From the NCBI GenBank assembly GCA_017084465.1, contig CP070896.1:2593001-2657000 (forward strand): a stretch of DNA of 64,000 nt, given 5' to 3'. Below are positions 18,108 to 27,657 of the stretch, piece by piece (within the stretch, counting starts at the first letter, position 1; each line of letters starts with the position of its first letter). The stretch comes from Lacrimispora xylanisolvens. GTDB taxonomy: Bacteria; Bacillota; Clostridia; Lachnospirales; Lachnospiraceae. The translations under genes and the position numbers were made by a program. The notes under the pieces are model-generated. The model did not search any database, was not told the origin of the DNA, and saw nothing but the letters and a program-made list of their open reading frames with translations.

Positions 18108-20167
18108 TTAGTCCCTGTCTCCCACCAGCAAAACTGAACTGAACGGCGGCATTGAAACACTTACGCAGCCATGTTCAACTGCAAATGAGATCTTACCTAC
18201 ATTATAACCACTCTCATACGTCAGCATAACCCGGGACATAGTCTCACCATCTTTCATACCAAGCTGCCAGACCGGTATGGAAACTTCCTGCTCATTCATA
18301 TGGTTACTCACTGCAACCGCACAGATACAATTATTAAAAAAACGCCCGTATGCAATCAGGTGATCTCCTGCGAGAAGGGATTTTAATGAACCAACGCGCA
18401 GTGCAGGAAGACTACGATGCAGCTCAGTCATATATCTGTGAAATTCAATCAGTTCCAGATTTTCATTTCCCCACGGATAAGTTCTTCGATTATCCGGATC
18501 TGTCCATCCGCATACACCAGCCTCATCTCCGTAGTAAATGGCAGGTGCTCCCGGCCAGGTCATCTGAATCATCACACCTTCCCGAAATATGCCATAACTG
18601 ATCCTTGGGAAGCTGCTTCAGGTCCTTCTGTTGAGGTACGGCCTGTCTTTCCATTGGTTCTTGTAAGAAACCGGGAATGATCATGGTTGGAGAGCTGATT
18701 CATGGCGGTTAACAGTGATCCTGACATCATGCGGCTCATATGATAATTCATGGAATGAAAGAATGTCTCACCATCTCCCATAAGCTTTGAATTTTTCTCA
18801 TCGCTATGTTTTTCCATGCCGGTTAAAAACCAGGAAACAGGCTCCATAAATGCATCATAATTCATCACAGTATCCCATTCATCTCCCTGGAGCCAGCCAG
18901 ATGGATCTCCGTAATGCTCCGCCAGGACAATGGCATTGGGATTTGCTGCCTTAACAGCTTTTCTAAAGTCCTTCCAGAACTTATGATTAAACTGGCTGCT
19001 ATGGCCTAAGTCTGCTGCCACATCAAGGCGCCAGCCATCGGCGTTATAAGGCTCAGAAACCCATTTGGCGGCAATATCCAGGATATAACGGCAAAGAGTC
19101 TCAGACCCCTCATAATTAAGCTTTGGCAGAGTGGAATGCCCCCACCAGCCATCGTAAGAATCATTGTATGGCCATTTTGAATCAAAAAATTTAAAAAATG
19201 ACTGGTAAGGACTATTTTCCGATTCAAATGCTCCCGGCTCATAGTTCCCTGACAGTTCATAGATCCGTTCTCCGTCTAACCACTTGTGAAAAGAACCACA
19301 GTGATTGAATACACCGTCCAGAATCACTTTCATGCCCCGCTTATGGACTTCCTCCACAAATCTGGCAAAAAACTCATTGCTGGCCTTTAAATTTTCCCGA
19401 TCCGTAGTGCGGATCATATATCTGGTAGCACTGCGGTTATCAGAAGCCTCCGGCGTCAGCGCCTCTCCTCCATCCTTTACAATCACACCGTAATGGGGAT
19501 CTATATAGTCATAATCCTGACAGTCATACTTGTGATTGGAAGGTGAAACAAATATGGGATTTAAATAGATCACTTCAACCCCTAGATTTTCAAGATAGTC
19601 AAGCTTATCCCAGACCCCCTGTAAATCTCCGCCATAAAAACAGCCCACATCAAACTGATCCGGGTATTTATCCCAGTTATCTACTGCCATGACTCTTTGT
19701 CCGATGTAAAGATATTCATCTTTCAACACATCGTTAGAGTGATCCCCGTTGTAAAAACGGTCCACGAAAATCTGGTACATCACAGCACCCTTCGCCCAGT
19801 CAGGTGTGGAAAATCCCGGTACGATGGAAAACCACCCCGTATCCGGATACTGCCAGACAGGACCAAGACGGCTGTAATAGCACACCTCATCTCCCTTTGT
19901 TACCGAGAAACAATATTGGATGGGGCAATTTCCCGCCTTCAGCCTGTATTCATAATAATCAAACATATCGTCTGAGTCTGTTTTTATCATGGCAAAGCCG
20001 GACGGACTTCCCACCTCAATATAATTTACAGAATCTGCATTATTTGCTGCCGTACGGAAAAGAAGAACTACTTCATCTCCTTCCTCAGGTTCCGAAGGAA
20101 ACCGGAAGCTTTCAGTTTCATCGGTGAATAATGCATCTAAATTTAACGCCTCTGCCTGGAAGCACAT
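18108..20167 (-). CDS. GH13 alpha-glycosidase, neopullulanase/cyclomaltodextrinase-like (one frameshift)
   Basis: Cytoplasmic glycoside hydrolase acting on alpha-1,4-glucans or maltodextrins; no signal peptide. An N-terminal beta-rich domain of about 120 residues, CBM34-like in position, precedes the (beta/alpha)8 barrel. All four GH13 regions are visible: region I DGVFNH, region II DGWRLDVAAD with the nucleophile Asp, region III VLAEHYGD with the acid/base Glu, and region IV NQLSNHDHSRF. The frame breaks near 18600 where one base is missing (corrected reading GISYGIFREGVMIQ). Corrected length is about 685 residues. ATG 20167 follows AAAGGA. It stands alone between terminators and the IS element. 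Substrate preference within GH13 is not decided. Confidence 0.85.
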
Positions 20168-20255
20168 AGATTTTTCATATCCTTTCCCATCTATCTATTA
20201 CCATTTTATCTGATTGGATTCAATTATACAACCCCGCCTTATTCTAAATTGCAAT

Positions 20256-20288
20256 AAAAAACGGTCAGCGGGGTAGCTGACCGTTTTT
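20256..20288. terminator. Bidirectional terminator-like hairpin
   Basis: AAAAACGGTCAGC and GCTGACCGTTTTT flank a short loop. It lies in the 366-base gap between the GH13 gene start and the ftsH end; the gap holds this hairpin, the ftsH terminator and no gene that I can support. Confidence 0.75.
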
Positions 20289-20455
20289 CGGAGAAGGTAT
20301 TTCGTTTCTTATGGGGTGTAGCAAAAACTATATAATGTATTGGGGGGGTTTACGTTTATTAATATACCACGCCTGAGGAAATAAGTGTGCACAAACATCA
20401 ATTTTTTATCAATATTTTTTTATGCATTTTTTCACTCATTCTCCACAGGCAACAA

Positions 20456-20511
20456 AAAAGCGCAGATTCACAGGCAAAAACTTAGATATTTTACCGGATC
20501 TCTGCGCTTTT
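20456..20511. terminator. Terminator of the ftsH operon
   Basis: AAAAGCGCAGA (20456-20466) pairs with TCTGCGCTTTT (20501-20511); T-rich sequence follows on the minus strand. It lies just after the ftsH stop. Confidence 0.8.
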
Positions 20512-20533
20512 ATCTCAAATTAAAGTTCAGTCA

Positions 20534-22354
20534 TCAGACTTCTGCTTCTACAGGAAACAGGCTTTCGAATTCTTTCTGGCCTATCTTTTCCTTTTCCATA
20601 AGCAGCTTACAGCATGCATGAAGGACATCTTCATGTTTTAAGATGATTTCCTTTGCCTTCTCATAGCATTCATCGATGATTCGCTTCACTTCATTATCAA
20701 TGGTATTGGCAACCTGGCCTCCATAATTCTTGGTATGCGCCAGATCCCTTCCGATGAATACCTCATCGCCATCATTATCGTAATTAATCATTCCAACCTG
20801 ATCAGACATTCCATACTGGGTTACCATAGCCCTGGCAAGAGCTGTTGCCTGCTTGATATCCTGGGAAGCACCTGTGGTAATGTCGCCGAAGATAATTTCC
20901 TCTGCGATTCTTCCGCCCAGATCCACCATAATATCCTGCAGCATCTTGCCTTTCGTGTTAAACATATGATCACTTTCCGGAAGAGGCATGGTATAACCGG
21001 CAGCGCTGACTCCCGTAGGTATGATGGATATGGTATGAACCGGTCCCTCATCCGGGAGCAGATGGAAAAGGATTGCATGCCCTGCCTCGTGGTAGGCTGT
21101 AATCTTCTTTTCTTTCTCCGTAATAACCTTGCTTTTCTTTTCTGCACCGATTCCCACCTTTACAAAGGCTTTATCAATATCAGACTGATTAATATACTTT
21201 TTCCCATGCCTTGCTGCGTAAATTGCAGCTTCATTCATCAGGTTCTCTAAATCTGCACCTGTGAATCCGGCTGTGGTCTGAGCGATTCTTCTTAAGTCCA
21301 CATCTTCCGCAAGAGGTTTCTCCTTGGAATGAACCATTAAGATCTCTTCTCTTCCCTTTACATCCGGTCTCCCTACGCTGACCTTACGGTCGAAACGTCC
21401 GGGTCTTAAAATAGCCGGGTCTAAAATATCCACACGGTTGGTAGCTGCCATTACGATGATTCCTTCATTGATTCCAAAACCGTCCATCTCAACGAGAAGC
21501 TGGTTTAATGTCTGCTCTCTTTCATCATGGCCGCCGCCCATTCCCGTTCCTCTTCGGCGTGCAACTGCATCGATCTCATCGATAAAGATAATACACGGTG
21601 CGTGCTTCTTTCCTTCTTCAAACAAATCTCTGACACGGGATGCACCAACGCCCACAAACATCTCAACGAAATCCGAACCGGAAATTGAGAAGAACGGTAC
21701 GCCTGCTTCTCCAGCTACTGCTTTAGCAAGAAGGGTTTTTCCTGTTCCGGGAGGTCCTACCAAAAGAATTCCCTTAGGAATTCGGGCTCCCACGCCGGTA
21801 TATTTTTGAGGATTCTTTAAGAAGTCTACAACTTCCTCCAGTTCCTCTTTCTCCTCTTCAAGTCCAGCTACCTTGCTGAAGTTTATTTTATTGGCATCCT
21901 TTGCAAGATGAGCACGGCTTCTACCAAAATTCATCATCTTGGCATTGGCGCTGCCGGCTCCGGCTCTGGCATTCATTAACATAAACAGAAAAACCAGGGC
22001 TACTGCCGTTAAAATAATGGGTAAGGTTATGACAAGAAAAAGATTCTCTTTCTGGACTGCATCCACTGTGTAGGTAATTCCATTCCGGTCCAGAAGATCC
22101 TGGATCTCAATCACATTGGATACGTTGGCCTGCTTTAATGAATTGTCAGTCATGACCATCTCGATTCTGCCGGTTGGCGGCGGATCGTTCTGTCTGACTG
22201 TCGCTGAGGTTATGGTCCCATTGTCAATCGCCTGCATGAGTTCCTGGTTTGTAATGATTCCGCTCTTTTGGGGCAGTCTGCTGGCAAATAATAGCATTAT
22301 AGCCAGAAGGAGCAGGAATCCCAAGCCTTTAAATGGTTGCTGTTGTTTCAACAT
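20534..22354 (-). CDS. ftsH: ATP-dependent zinc metalloprotease FtsH
   Basis: An intact 606-residue membrane AAA+ protease that degrades misfolded and regulatory membrane proteins. Order: TM1 ([19 protein letters not shown]), external loop, TM2 ([20 protein letters not shown]), AAA domain with Walker [10 protein letters not shown], Walker [11 protein letters not shown], second region of homology [20 protein letters not shown], then the zinc protease domain with HEAGH. It is the last gene of the conserved spoIIE-tilS-hpt-ftsH series, nine bases after hpt, and is followed by a terminator. In Bacillus it is needed for sporulation, which fits the neighbours. Confidence 0.95.
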   Translation of the reverse strand: MLKQQQPFKGLGFLLLLAIMLLFASRLPQKSGIITNQELMQAIDNGTITSATVRQNDPPPTGRIEMVMTDNSLKQANVSNVIEIQDLLDRNGITYTVDAVQKENLFLVITLPIILTAVALVFLFMLMNARAGAGSANAKMMNFGRSRAHLAKDANKINFSKVAGLEEEKEELEEVVDFLKNPQKYTGVGARIPKGILLVGPPGTGKTLLAKAVAGEAGVPFFSISGSDFVEMFVGVGASRVRDLFEEGKKHAPCIIFIDEIDAVARRRGTGMGGGHDEREQTLNQLLVEMDGFGINEGIIVMAATNRVDILDPAILRPGRFDRKVSVGRPDVKGREEILMVHSKEKPLAEDVDLRRIAQTTAGFTGADLENLMNEAAIYAARHGKKYINQSDIDKAFVKVGIGAEKKSKVITEKEKKITAYHEAGHAILFHLLPDEGPVHTISIIPTGVSAAGYTMPLPESDHMFNTKGKMLQDIMVDLGGRIAEEIIFGDITTGASQDIKQATALARAMVTQYGMSDQVGMINYDNDGDEVFIGRDLAHTKNYGGQVANTIDNEVKRIIDECYEKAKEIILKHEDVLHACCKLLMEKEKIGQKEFESLFPVEAEV

Positions 22355-22363
22355 GCTGCCTCC

Positions 22364-22891
22364 TTATTGCTGTTCTATCACTCCTATATATGGCAAATTC
22401 CTGTATATCTGATCGTAGTCAAGACCATAACCGATGATAAACTCATCCGGTACGGTAAAGCAGGTATACTTCACTTCAACCTGTTTCTTCACCCGTCGTT
22501 CCGGTTTATCAAGCAGGGTACATAACTCAACACTGTTTGGATTTCTCTGTTTCAGCACCTCGATTAAGTAAGAAAGAGTATTGCCGGAATCAATGATATC
22601 CTCCACAATCAATACGTCCTTGCCTTCAATCGGGTCATCCAAATCTTTGGTGATTTTAACGATTCCGCTTGATACGGTTCCGGATCCATAGCTGGAAACA
22701 GACATGAAGTCCATGGTTAACGGAAGACTAATCCGTTTTGCCAGTTCGCAGGTAAAGAAAACGCCTCCCTTTAAAATGCAAATCAGGTGAAGAGGTTTTC
22801 CCTCATAGTCCCTGCTGATCTCTTCTGCTACTTCCTTAATTCTTGTTGCTATCTCTTCCTCTGATAACATCACACGTATCTTGTCATCCAT
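22364..22891 (-). CDS. hpt: Hypoxanthine phosphoribosyltransferase
   Basis: An intact 175-residue purine-salvage enzyme that joins hypoxanthine or guanine to PRPP. The PRPP-binding signature VLIVEDIIDSGNTLSYL is central, and the N-terminal LHLICILKGGVFF contains the pyrophosphate loop. The C-terminal VPDEFIIGYGLDY is typical of bacterial HPRT. Its start overlaps the end of tilS by eight bases, so translation is likely coupled. In Bacillus, TilS and Hpt are encoded together and also interact, which matches this arrangement. Confidence 0.93.
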   Translation of the reverse strand: MDDKIRVMLSEEEIATRIKEVAEEISRDYEGKPLHLICILKGGVFFTCELAKRISLPLTMDFMSVSSYGSGTVSSGIVKITKDLDDPIEGKDVLIVEDIIDSGNTLSYLIEVLKQRNPNSVELCTLLDKPERRVKKQVEVKYTCFTVPDEFIIGYGLDYDQIYRNLPYIGVIEQQ

Positions 22892-24261
22892 TAACTTTTC
22901 CTCCGTCTAGCTGCATTTGTATTACTGTATGGGTATCATCTGTTATCTTATAGTATTCACTGATCCGGTATCCGATTACCCATAGGACATGGGAACCTTC
23001 CGTTACCAGCGGAATTTTTCCACGCTCTTCTTTGGGAACCTTGGAATCGATCAGATAAGACTTTAAAGTCTTTCTTCCGCCCCCGGCCAGCGTCATGTAA
23101 TCTCCGGTTTCCCGATACCTCACAGAAAGTGCACATTTGATTTTATCATAATCAAACCATTTCGTATACCCGTTTTTGGGAATTTCCATGCCTTTTTGTA
23201 GGAAAATACAGAAAAATCAACATTTGGGAGAGAAACTTCCAGGTGGTTATCCACCGGATCTTCGACATTTTTCTTTTTTATCCACATTTGTTTCCCGGTT
23301 CTGACTGCAATCAGTCCTCCGGGAAGGTCAATCTGCCTGCCTGCAGGACCAAAAAGAAGCGCTGCCGCGCTTTCCACATGAACCATGGTAATGTCTTTCA
23401 TGGATTGATTGACACCCTTAATCATCTGGCGGATTACATAACCCCTTATGATGTCATCCTCGTTTAAAAGTATTTCAGTTCCGATTCCCCACTGATAAAC
23501 GATTCCGTCTTTATCTTTCTTTAAATCTCCATGATTCGTCAGCAGGCTGTCTGCCTGTTTTTCCAGATAGGCATCTGCTTTTGCCGCCATTAACCCTGCA
23601 TGGATAATGTTCTCCCCTGCCCTTGCATTGATCTGCTCCTTAATCTGGGGAAGGATCACTTTCCTGATCCGGTTTCTGGCATATTCGGTTTCGTTGTTGG
23701 TGGAATCCTCACAATAAGATATCCCATTTTCGCTGAGATATGCAAGAATTTCCTCTCTTCCTACACAGAGCAGAGGCCGAACAATCCGGTCTCTTAATGG
23801 CCGCATTCCACCCAGCCCCTTTAATCCGGTGCCCCGGAATAAATTGTGCAGTATGGTCTCAGCCTGATCATCGCCGTGATGAGCCACCGCAATCTTTGTT
23901 CCATCAAATAACTGTCTTTCTTCTTCAAAAAAATTTTATATCTTAAATGCCTTCCTGCTTCCTCCACAGACATTCCATGCTCTTTTGCATAGCCTGCTGC
24001 GTCTACATGGGCGCAGGAAAAGGGCACTCCCAGTTTTTCTGAGAGTTCCCCCGCATAGTTACTGTCTCTGTCCGCTTCTTCTCCTCTTAATCCATGATGA
24101 ACATGCACTGCCTTTAAAGCCAGATCAAACTCCTGCTTCATTTCGTTTAAAACTACAAGAAGACAGACAGAATCGGCCCCACCGGATAACGCCACAATCA
24201 CGCGGTCACCCCGGTCAAACAGCTGGTTCCGTCTGACATAATCCAGAATCGTTTTGTACAT
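22884..24261 (-). CDS. tilS: tRNA(Ile)-lysidine synthase (frameshifted)
   Basis: Modifies C34 of tRNA-Ile(CAU) to lysidine, an essential step. Start ATG 24261 follows a GGAAGGTGG ribosome site; an upstream in-frame ATG is weaker. The ATP-pyrophosphatase loop VALSGGADSVCLL is near residue 28, and VHVHHGLRGEEADRD follows. The frame breaks at the A7 run 23927-23933 on the plus strand (five expected, giving RYKIFEEE and then IAVAHHGDDQAETILHNLFRG) and near 23191 (one G missing). The C-terminal substrate-binding domain ends at 22884, overlapping hpt. Since the enzyme is essential, these breaks are almost certainly sequence errors. Corrected length is about 460 residues. Confidence 0.9.
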
Positions 24262-24335
24262 TAAGCCACCTTCCTTAGTTGATTTTCTCCCCTCTCTATC
24301 ATAAATATACCCGTAAAACATGTCTGTTGCAATTA

Positions 24336-25752
24336 TTATTTTCTTTTCCATATCCCTGCAGTCAGCACCGTCATGTCATCGGCGGCATTTTCTGTAAATG
24401 ATCTTGCAAATAAAAGAATCCGATCCGCCATATCCTGGGGATTTTTTATTGGCATTCCTGCAATAAATTCCTGAAGCATCAGCTCCTTGTCATCTGCAGG
24501 AAGTGCATCTAACACACCATCGCTTACCATGATAATCCGGTTATCATCCCATAGCTTTTTTGGATAAAAGCACAGGTTCCACCGGGCTTAATATCCCCAT
24601 AGGTACTTCGCCTGCTTCTAAGCGTTCCACACCTCTCTCACTGCGGATATAGGTGGCCGCTGCTCCCAGCTTCATGGCTTCCATGATTCCGGTCTTTAAA
24701 TCGATGCAGCATAAGTCAAGGGTTGCCGGATGCTGGGTCAGTCCGGTAAGAAGAAGTACGGTATTAACCATTTTCAGCGCCGCCCTGGTAGAAAATCCGG
24801 CTTCCAGCAGTCTCTGGGTCAGCTCGATCACCTGTCTGCTCTCTTCCTCTGCTATTTTACCGCTTCCCATGCCGTCAGACAGACTCATAATGGCCTGTCC
24901 GGGCTGAACCTGTCCAAATGTATAGTTGTCTCCGGAAATCTCTTCACCTGTTTTAACGGCCTTTGCAGCGCCGTAGATAATCTGATAATCCCCCTTTTCA
25001 ACAAATCGGATGGTGTCCGCCGCCCTGGTAACCAGAGTTCTTCCGTCAGGTGCCACCGTCCACTCCCCTTCTTCCATGGCATCCTCTAATATCTCTGCTG
25101 CCTCCTTGACCGTGACGCAGCGCCCATTTAAAGTTCTCATAGTGAGATAGGCTTCTCTCTGCTGGTTTTCATATTCCAGAAGAAGCATCTTTTCTATCAC
25201 AATATGATTTTTGCGGAAAGCCCGCCTGATTTCCTCTTCCCATTCCGGTGTAATGTCAGTGGCATGCTCCACCTGATGGGAAAATTCTTCTAAAATCACT
25301 GCCAGTTCTTTAAACTGAACAATGATTGCATCCCTGCTTTCCAAAAACCGGTTCTTCCATGCAAGATTCATGGTCGCCCGCCCAAGCCCCCTGTTTAAGT
25401 GGGCCAGATATTCTTCCCTTCTTTTACAGCTTTCCAGAAAAAAACGGGGCATGTCCCCGTAATCTACGCTTCCCTTTTGTTCAAACGCACGAATTAAATA
25501 CTGCAGATAATACTGGTTGTCCTGTTCCTTACCGGGATATACGATACATTTGTTGCAGCCTGCGCATACCATTGCAGCAGCAGTCTCCAGTGCTGCTATC
25601 CCATCTTCCTTTGTAAGTCCCTGTTCTGCGGACAGCTCATCTGTGCACGCTCTGGCAAGTTCCCCAAGCGAATTTGCCATGTCGTTTAATCTCTTTGCCG
25701 TATATACATTCACATCAGCCATATCGTGATGTGCCGCCTTACGTCTGAACAC
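24336..25752 (-). CDS. spoIIE: SpoIIE-like PP2C phosphatase lacking the N-terminal membrane domain (one frameshift)
   Basis: In Bacillus, SpoIIE dephosphorylates SpoIIAA to activate sigma F in the forespore. Here the start is GTG 25752, seven bases after a strong GGAGGG. The product is about 471 residues: a regulatory linker region with a Cys-containing patch (VCAGCNKCIVYPG), then the PP2C domain with SLSDGMGSG, TLDLCCIDL and, after the break, IIMVSDGVLDALP and NAADDMTVLTAGI. The break is the T6 run at 24556-24561 (five expected). Bacillus SpoIIE has about 330 extra N-terminal residues with ten membrane helices; nothing equivalent fits upstream before divIC. A hairpin buries the ribosome site. 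Confidence 0.85.
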
Positions 25753-25758
25753 AAAAAT

Positions 25759-25806
25759 CCCTCCTGCCTGTATCATGCTTTAAACCATTATATACAGGCA
25801 GGAGGG
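25759..25806 (-). promoter_or_regulatory. 15-bp perfect hairpin sequestering the spoIIE Shine-Dalgarno
   Basis: On the minus strand, CCCTCCTGCCTGTAT pairs perfectly with ATACAGGCAGGAGGG across an 18-base loop. The 3' arm contains the AGGAGGG ribosome site of the GTG start at 25752, and ATTTTT follows. It could work as a terminator/attenuator and as a translation block. Confidence 0.7.
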
Positions 25807-25857
25807 AAAATTTTGTCAAAACAGCTGATTCATTTTAAAATTGTACGACAGTTTCCT

Positions 25858-25952
25858 CTAATTATGTCCAAGTTTTTTGGACATCCAGGGATACCCGTAG
25901 GGTGCTCCACTAATTATGTCCAAGTTTTTTGGACATGCAGAGATACCCGCAG
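25858..25952. repeat. Tandem pair of 43-bp repeats, each with a dyad
   Basis: Copies at 25858-25900 and 25910-25952 differ at three of 43 positions and are offset by 52 bases (about five helical turns). Each contains ATGTCCAA-5-TTGGACAT (25864-25884 and 25916-25936). They fill the gap between divIC and the spoIIE hairpin. Confidence 0.75.
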
Positions 25953-25957
25953 AGATT

Positions 25958-26281
25958 CTACTTCTTCTGCGATGGTTTCAATAGTATTTCGTCGGGTTTC
26001 ACAAGCCCCAGCTTCTGCTTTGCCACTTCCTCCACATACTGCTTGGTCTGGACATATACCCGGTATTCTTCCAGTTCTTTGGCACGACCCTGCTCCTTGT
26101 CCACCTGCGCCTGAAGATTCTGCAGGCGATACTGATATTCCAGTTCTTTTTCTTTGAGCGAAGCACCTTCAATCGTGACAATCACTGCCAGACTGAATAC
26201 CACAAAGGTAATTCCAATCAAGGTCATGCGGTTGCCCCATCTATCTTTTCTTTTTCGTCTTGACTTTGCCATCTTATTCAT
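25958..26281 (-). CDS. divIC: Septum formation initiator family protein (DivIC/FtsL type)
   Basis: A small bitopic cell-division protein, 107 residues from ATG 26281 (GGTGAT ribosome site; 17 bases after the yabQ stop). A basic cytoplasmic N-terminus (KSRRKRKDRWGNR) is followed by one transmembrane helix (MTLIGITFVVFSLAVIVTI) and an extracytoplasmic coiled coil (KEKELEYQYRLQNLQAQVDK) ending in the GLVKPDEILL motif of the DivIC/FtsB family. It acts with FtsL and DivIB at the septum. Its place after yabP-yabQ is conserved in spore-formers. Confidence 0.88.
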   Translation of the reverse strand: MNKMAKSRRKRKDRWGNRMTLIGITFVVFSLAVIVTIEGASLKEKELEYQYRLQNLQAQVDKEQGRAKELEEYRVYVQTKQYVEEVAKQKLGLVKPDEILLKPSQKK

Positions 26282-26298
26282 ACAATCACCAGTTGTTC

Positions 26299-26655
26299 CT
26301 ACTGCCGTCTCTTTGGACGGATCCACTTATGCATTATCATTTTAAGGTATTTCTGAAGGTTTTTCAAGGATTTTAAAAAAAACCTGCTGACCAGCCGGTC
26401 ATATAAAAACATCCCAAGAAAAACCCCGGCTATGACATATCCTCTCAAACCTCCGTCATTTTGTTCATACAGCAGGGAAAATGTCACCAGCGCGGCATAA
26501 ACCCAATAAATCATGTCCTCAATTCCTGTGAATACATAAGAATGAGGAATAAATATACGGAAAATTCGAAGCAGGTCATATGTCATCATAAGCCCCGCAC
26601 CTGTAAAAAAGCTGTAGAGCAGAAGTTTTACTTCATATACGATATGAACGCTCAT
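26299..26655 (-). CDS. yabQ: Spore cortex biosynthesis protein YabQ
   Basis: A 118-residue membrane protein needed for spore cortex formation in Bacillus, where it sits in the outer forespore membrane. Several hydrophobic segments (YEVKLLLYSFFTGAGLMMTY, then MIYWVYAALVTFSLLYEQ, then GYVIAGVFLGMFLYDRLV) match the family. It lies 17 bases after yabP and just before divIC, the invariant order in spore-formers, and was identified from both sequence and position. It is likely expressed from the mother cell with yabP. Confidence 0.88.
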   Translation of the reverse strand: MSVHIVYEVKLLLYSFFTGAGLMMTYDLLRIFRIFIPHSYVFTGIEDMIYWVYAALVTFSLLYEQNDGGLRGYVIAGVFLGMFLYDRLVSRFFLKSLKNLQKYLKMIMHKWIRPKRRQ

Positions 26656-26672
26656 ATGACTCCCTCTGGATT

Positions 26673-26957
26673 TTATTTAAACAGCCTGGACAGAAGAGAC
26701 TCCCCCGACCTTCTAAGAGCCTCGTTAGAGGAGTATAGAAGACTTTCTATTGTGCCGTTTAAATCCACTTCCCCTTTTTCAAGAGTTAACCGGCTGACAT
26801 GAAGATCCTTGCCCTTTAAAGTTAAAAGCCCCATATCCGTATCCAGTACCACCTGATTTTCATCGAAGGAGACCACATCACGTATTCCAGTCATCGTACT
26901 GGAAGCACGATTATCTATTGTCAGCCTGTGAGGGCGTACGCTTATTTTTTCTTCCAT
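26673..26957 (-). CDS. yabP: Sporulation protein YabP
   Basis: A 94-residue YabP/YqfC-family protein. The pattern MEEKISVRPHRLTIDNRASSTMTGI-like start, then VVSFDENQVVLDTDMGLLTLKG and DLHVSRLTLEKGEVDLNG, is diagnostic for this beta-rich spore protein. In Bacillus it is made in the mother cell under sigma E and is linked to cortex assembly. ATG 26957 is nine bases after AGGAGG, but that ribosome site is the 3' arm of a perfect 13-bp hairpin (26967-27001). The downstream neighbour yabQ is 17 bases away, so the two are co-transcribed. Confidence 0.88.
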   Translation of the reverse strand: MEEKISVRPHRLTIDNRASSTMTGIRDVVSFDENQVVLDTDMGLLTLKGKDLHVSRLTLEKGEVDLNGTIESLLYSSNEALRRSGESLLSRLFK

Positions 26958-26966
26958 AAAGAAAAA

Positions 26967-27001
26967 CCTCCTAATATACCTGTATAAAGTATATTAGGAG
27001 G
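26967..27001 (-). promoter_or_regulatory. 13-bp perfect hairpin sequestering the yabP Shine-Dalgarno
   Basis: On the minus strand CCTCCTAATATAC pairs perfectly with GTATATTAGGAGG across a nine-base loop. The AGGAGG of yabP is inside the stem and TTTTTCTTT follows, so the same hairpin has the form of an intrinsic terminator of the hup-rqcP transcript. Confidence 0.7.
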
Positions 27002-27047
27002 CGAGCTCCAATATTCCTGAAATTAAACTTTTGTATCAAGTGAAAGG

Positions 27048-27287
27048 CTAAAGATAGCGATAAAGCTCTTTTGCCTCATCTTTTTTTACGGTTTCCGCCA
27101 CATCAAGAACCTCTACCTTAACCGAACTGGTGCCAAAGTGTATTTCAATTACATCGCCTTCCTTAATGTTTAAGGAGGCTTTTGCAGGTTTATCATTCAC
27201 AAGCACACGGCCTGCATCACAGGCTTCGTTTGCTATGGTTCTTCTCTTAATGATCCTGGAAACTTTCAGAAACTTATCAAGTCTCAT
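27048..27287 (-). CDS. rqcP: S4-domain RNA-binding protein RqcP (HslR/YabO type)
   Basis: A 79-residue protein made of a single S4 RNA-binding domain: MRLDKFLKVSRIIKRRTIAN, then AGRVLVNDKPAKASLNIKEGD and a final VEVLDVAE. In Bacillus this protein (YabO/RqcP) binds 50S subunits and helps add alanine tails in ribosome-associated quality control. It starts three bases after the hup stop region, so both are in one transcript. The place between mazG and yabP is conserved. Confidence 0.88.
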   Translation of the reverse strand: MRLDKFLKVSRIIKRRTIANEACDAGRVLVNDKPAKASLNIKEGDVIEIHFGTSSVKVEVLDVAETVKKDEAKELYRYL

Positions 27288-27290
27288 GGA

Positions 27291-27566
27291 TTATGCGTTC
27301 ACCATATCCTTTAATGCCTTACCTGCTTTGAACTTTGGAGTCTTGGAAGCCGGTATATTCATTACTTCACCGCTCTTAGGATTTCTGCCTTCTCTGGCAG
27401 CTCTCTCAGATACTTCGAATGTACCAAAGCCAACTAACTGGATTTTCTCGCCCTTAACTAATTCTTCAGATATTACATCTGTTAAAGCTTTTACTGCCTT
27501 TTCTGCATCCTTCTTGGACAGCTCTGCTTTCTCTGCTACTGCCGCGATTAACTCTGCTTTGTTCAT
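27291..27566 (-). CDS. hup: HU-family DNA-binding protein
   Basis: A 91-residue nucleoid protein. ATG 27566 follows AGGAGGAAGATATCA; a further upstream ATG adds residues not found in the family. [20 protein letters not shown] begins the dimerisation helices, and the DNA-binding arm contains [20 protein letters not shown], with the intercalating Pro in [18 protein letters not shown]. It bends and compacts DNA as a homodimer. It is encoded between mazG and rqcP, as in many Firmicutes. Confidence 0.95.
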   Translation of the reverse strand: MNKAELIAAVAEKAELSKKDAEKAVKALTDVISEELVKGEKIQLVGFGTFEVSERAAREGRNPKSGEVMNIPASKTPKFKAGKALKDMVNA

Positions 27567-27657
27567 TGATATCTTCCTCCTAGAATGTAGCACCAGGCTA
27601 CTAATTTTCTCGTTGACACGATTACTATATCATTTATAGCTGTTTCTCCTGATTTTG

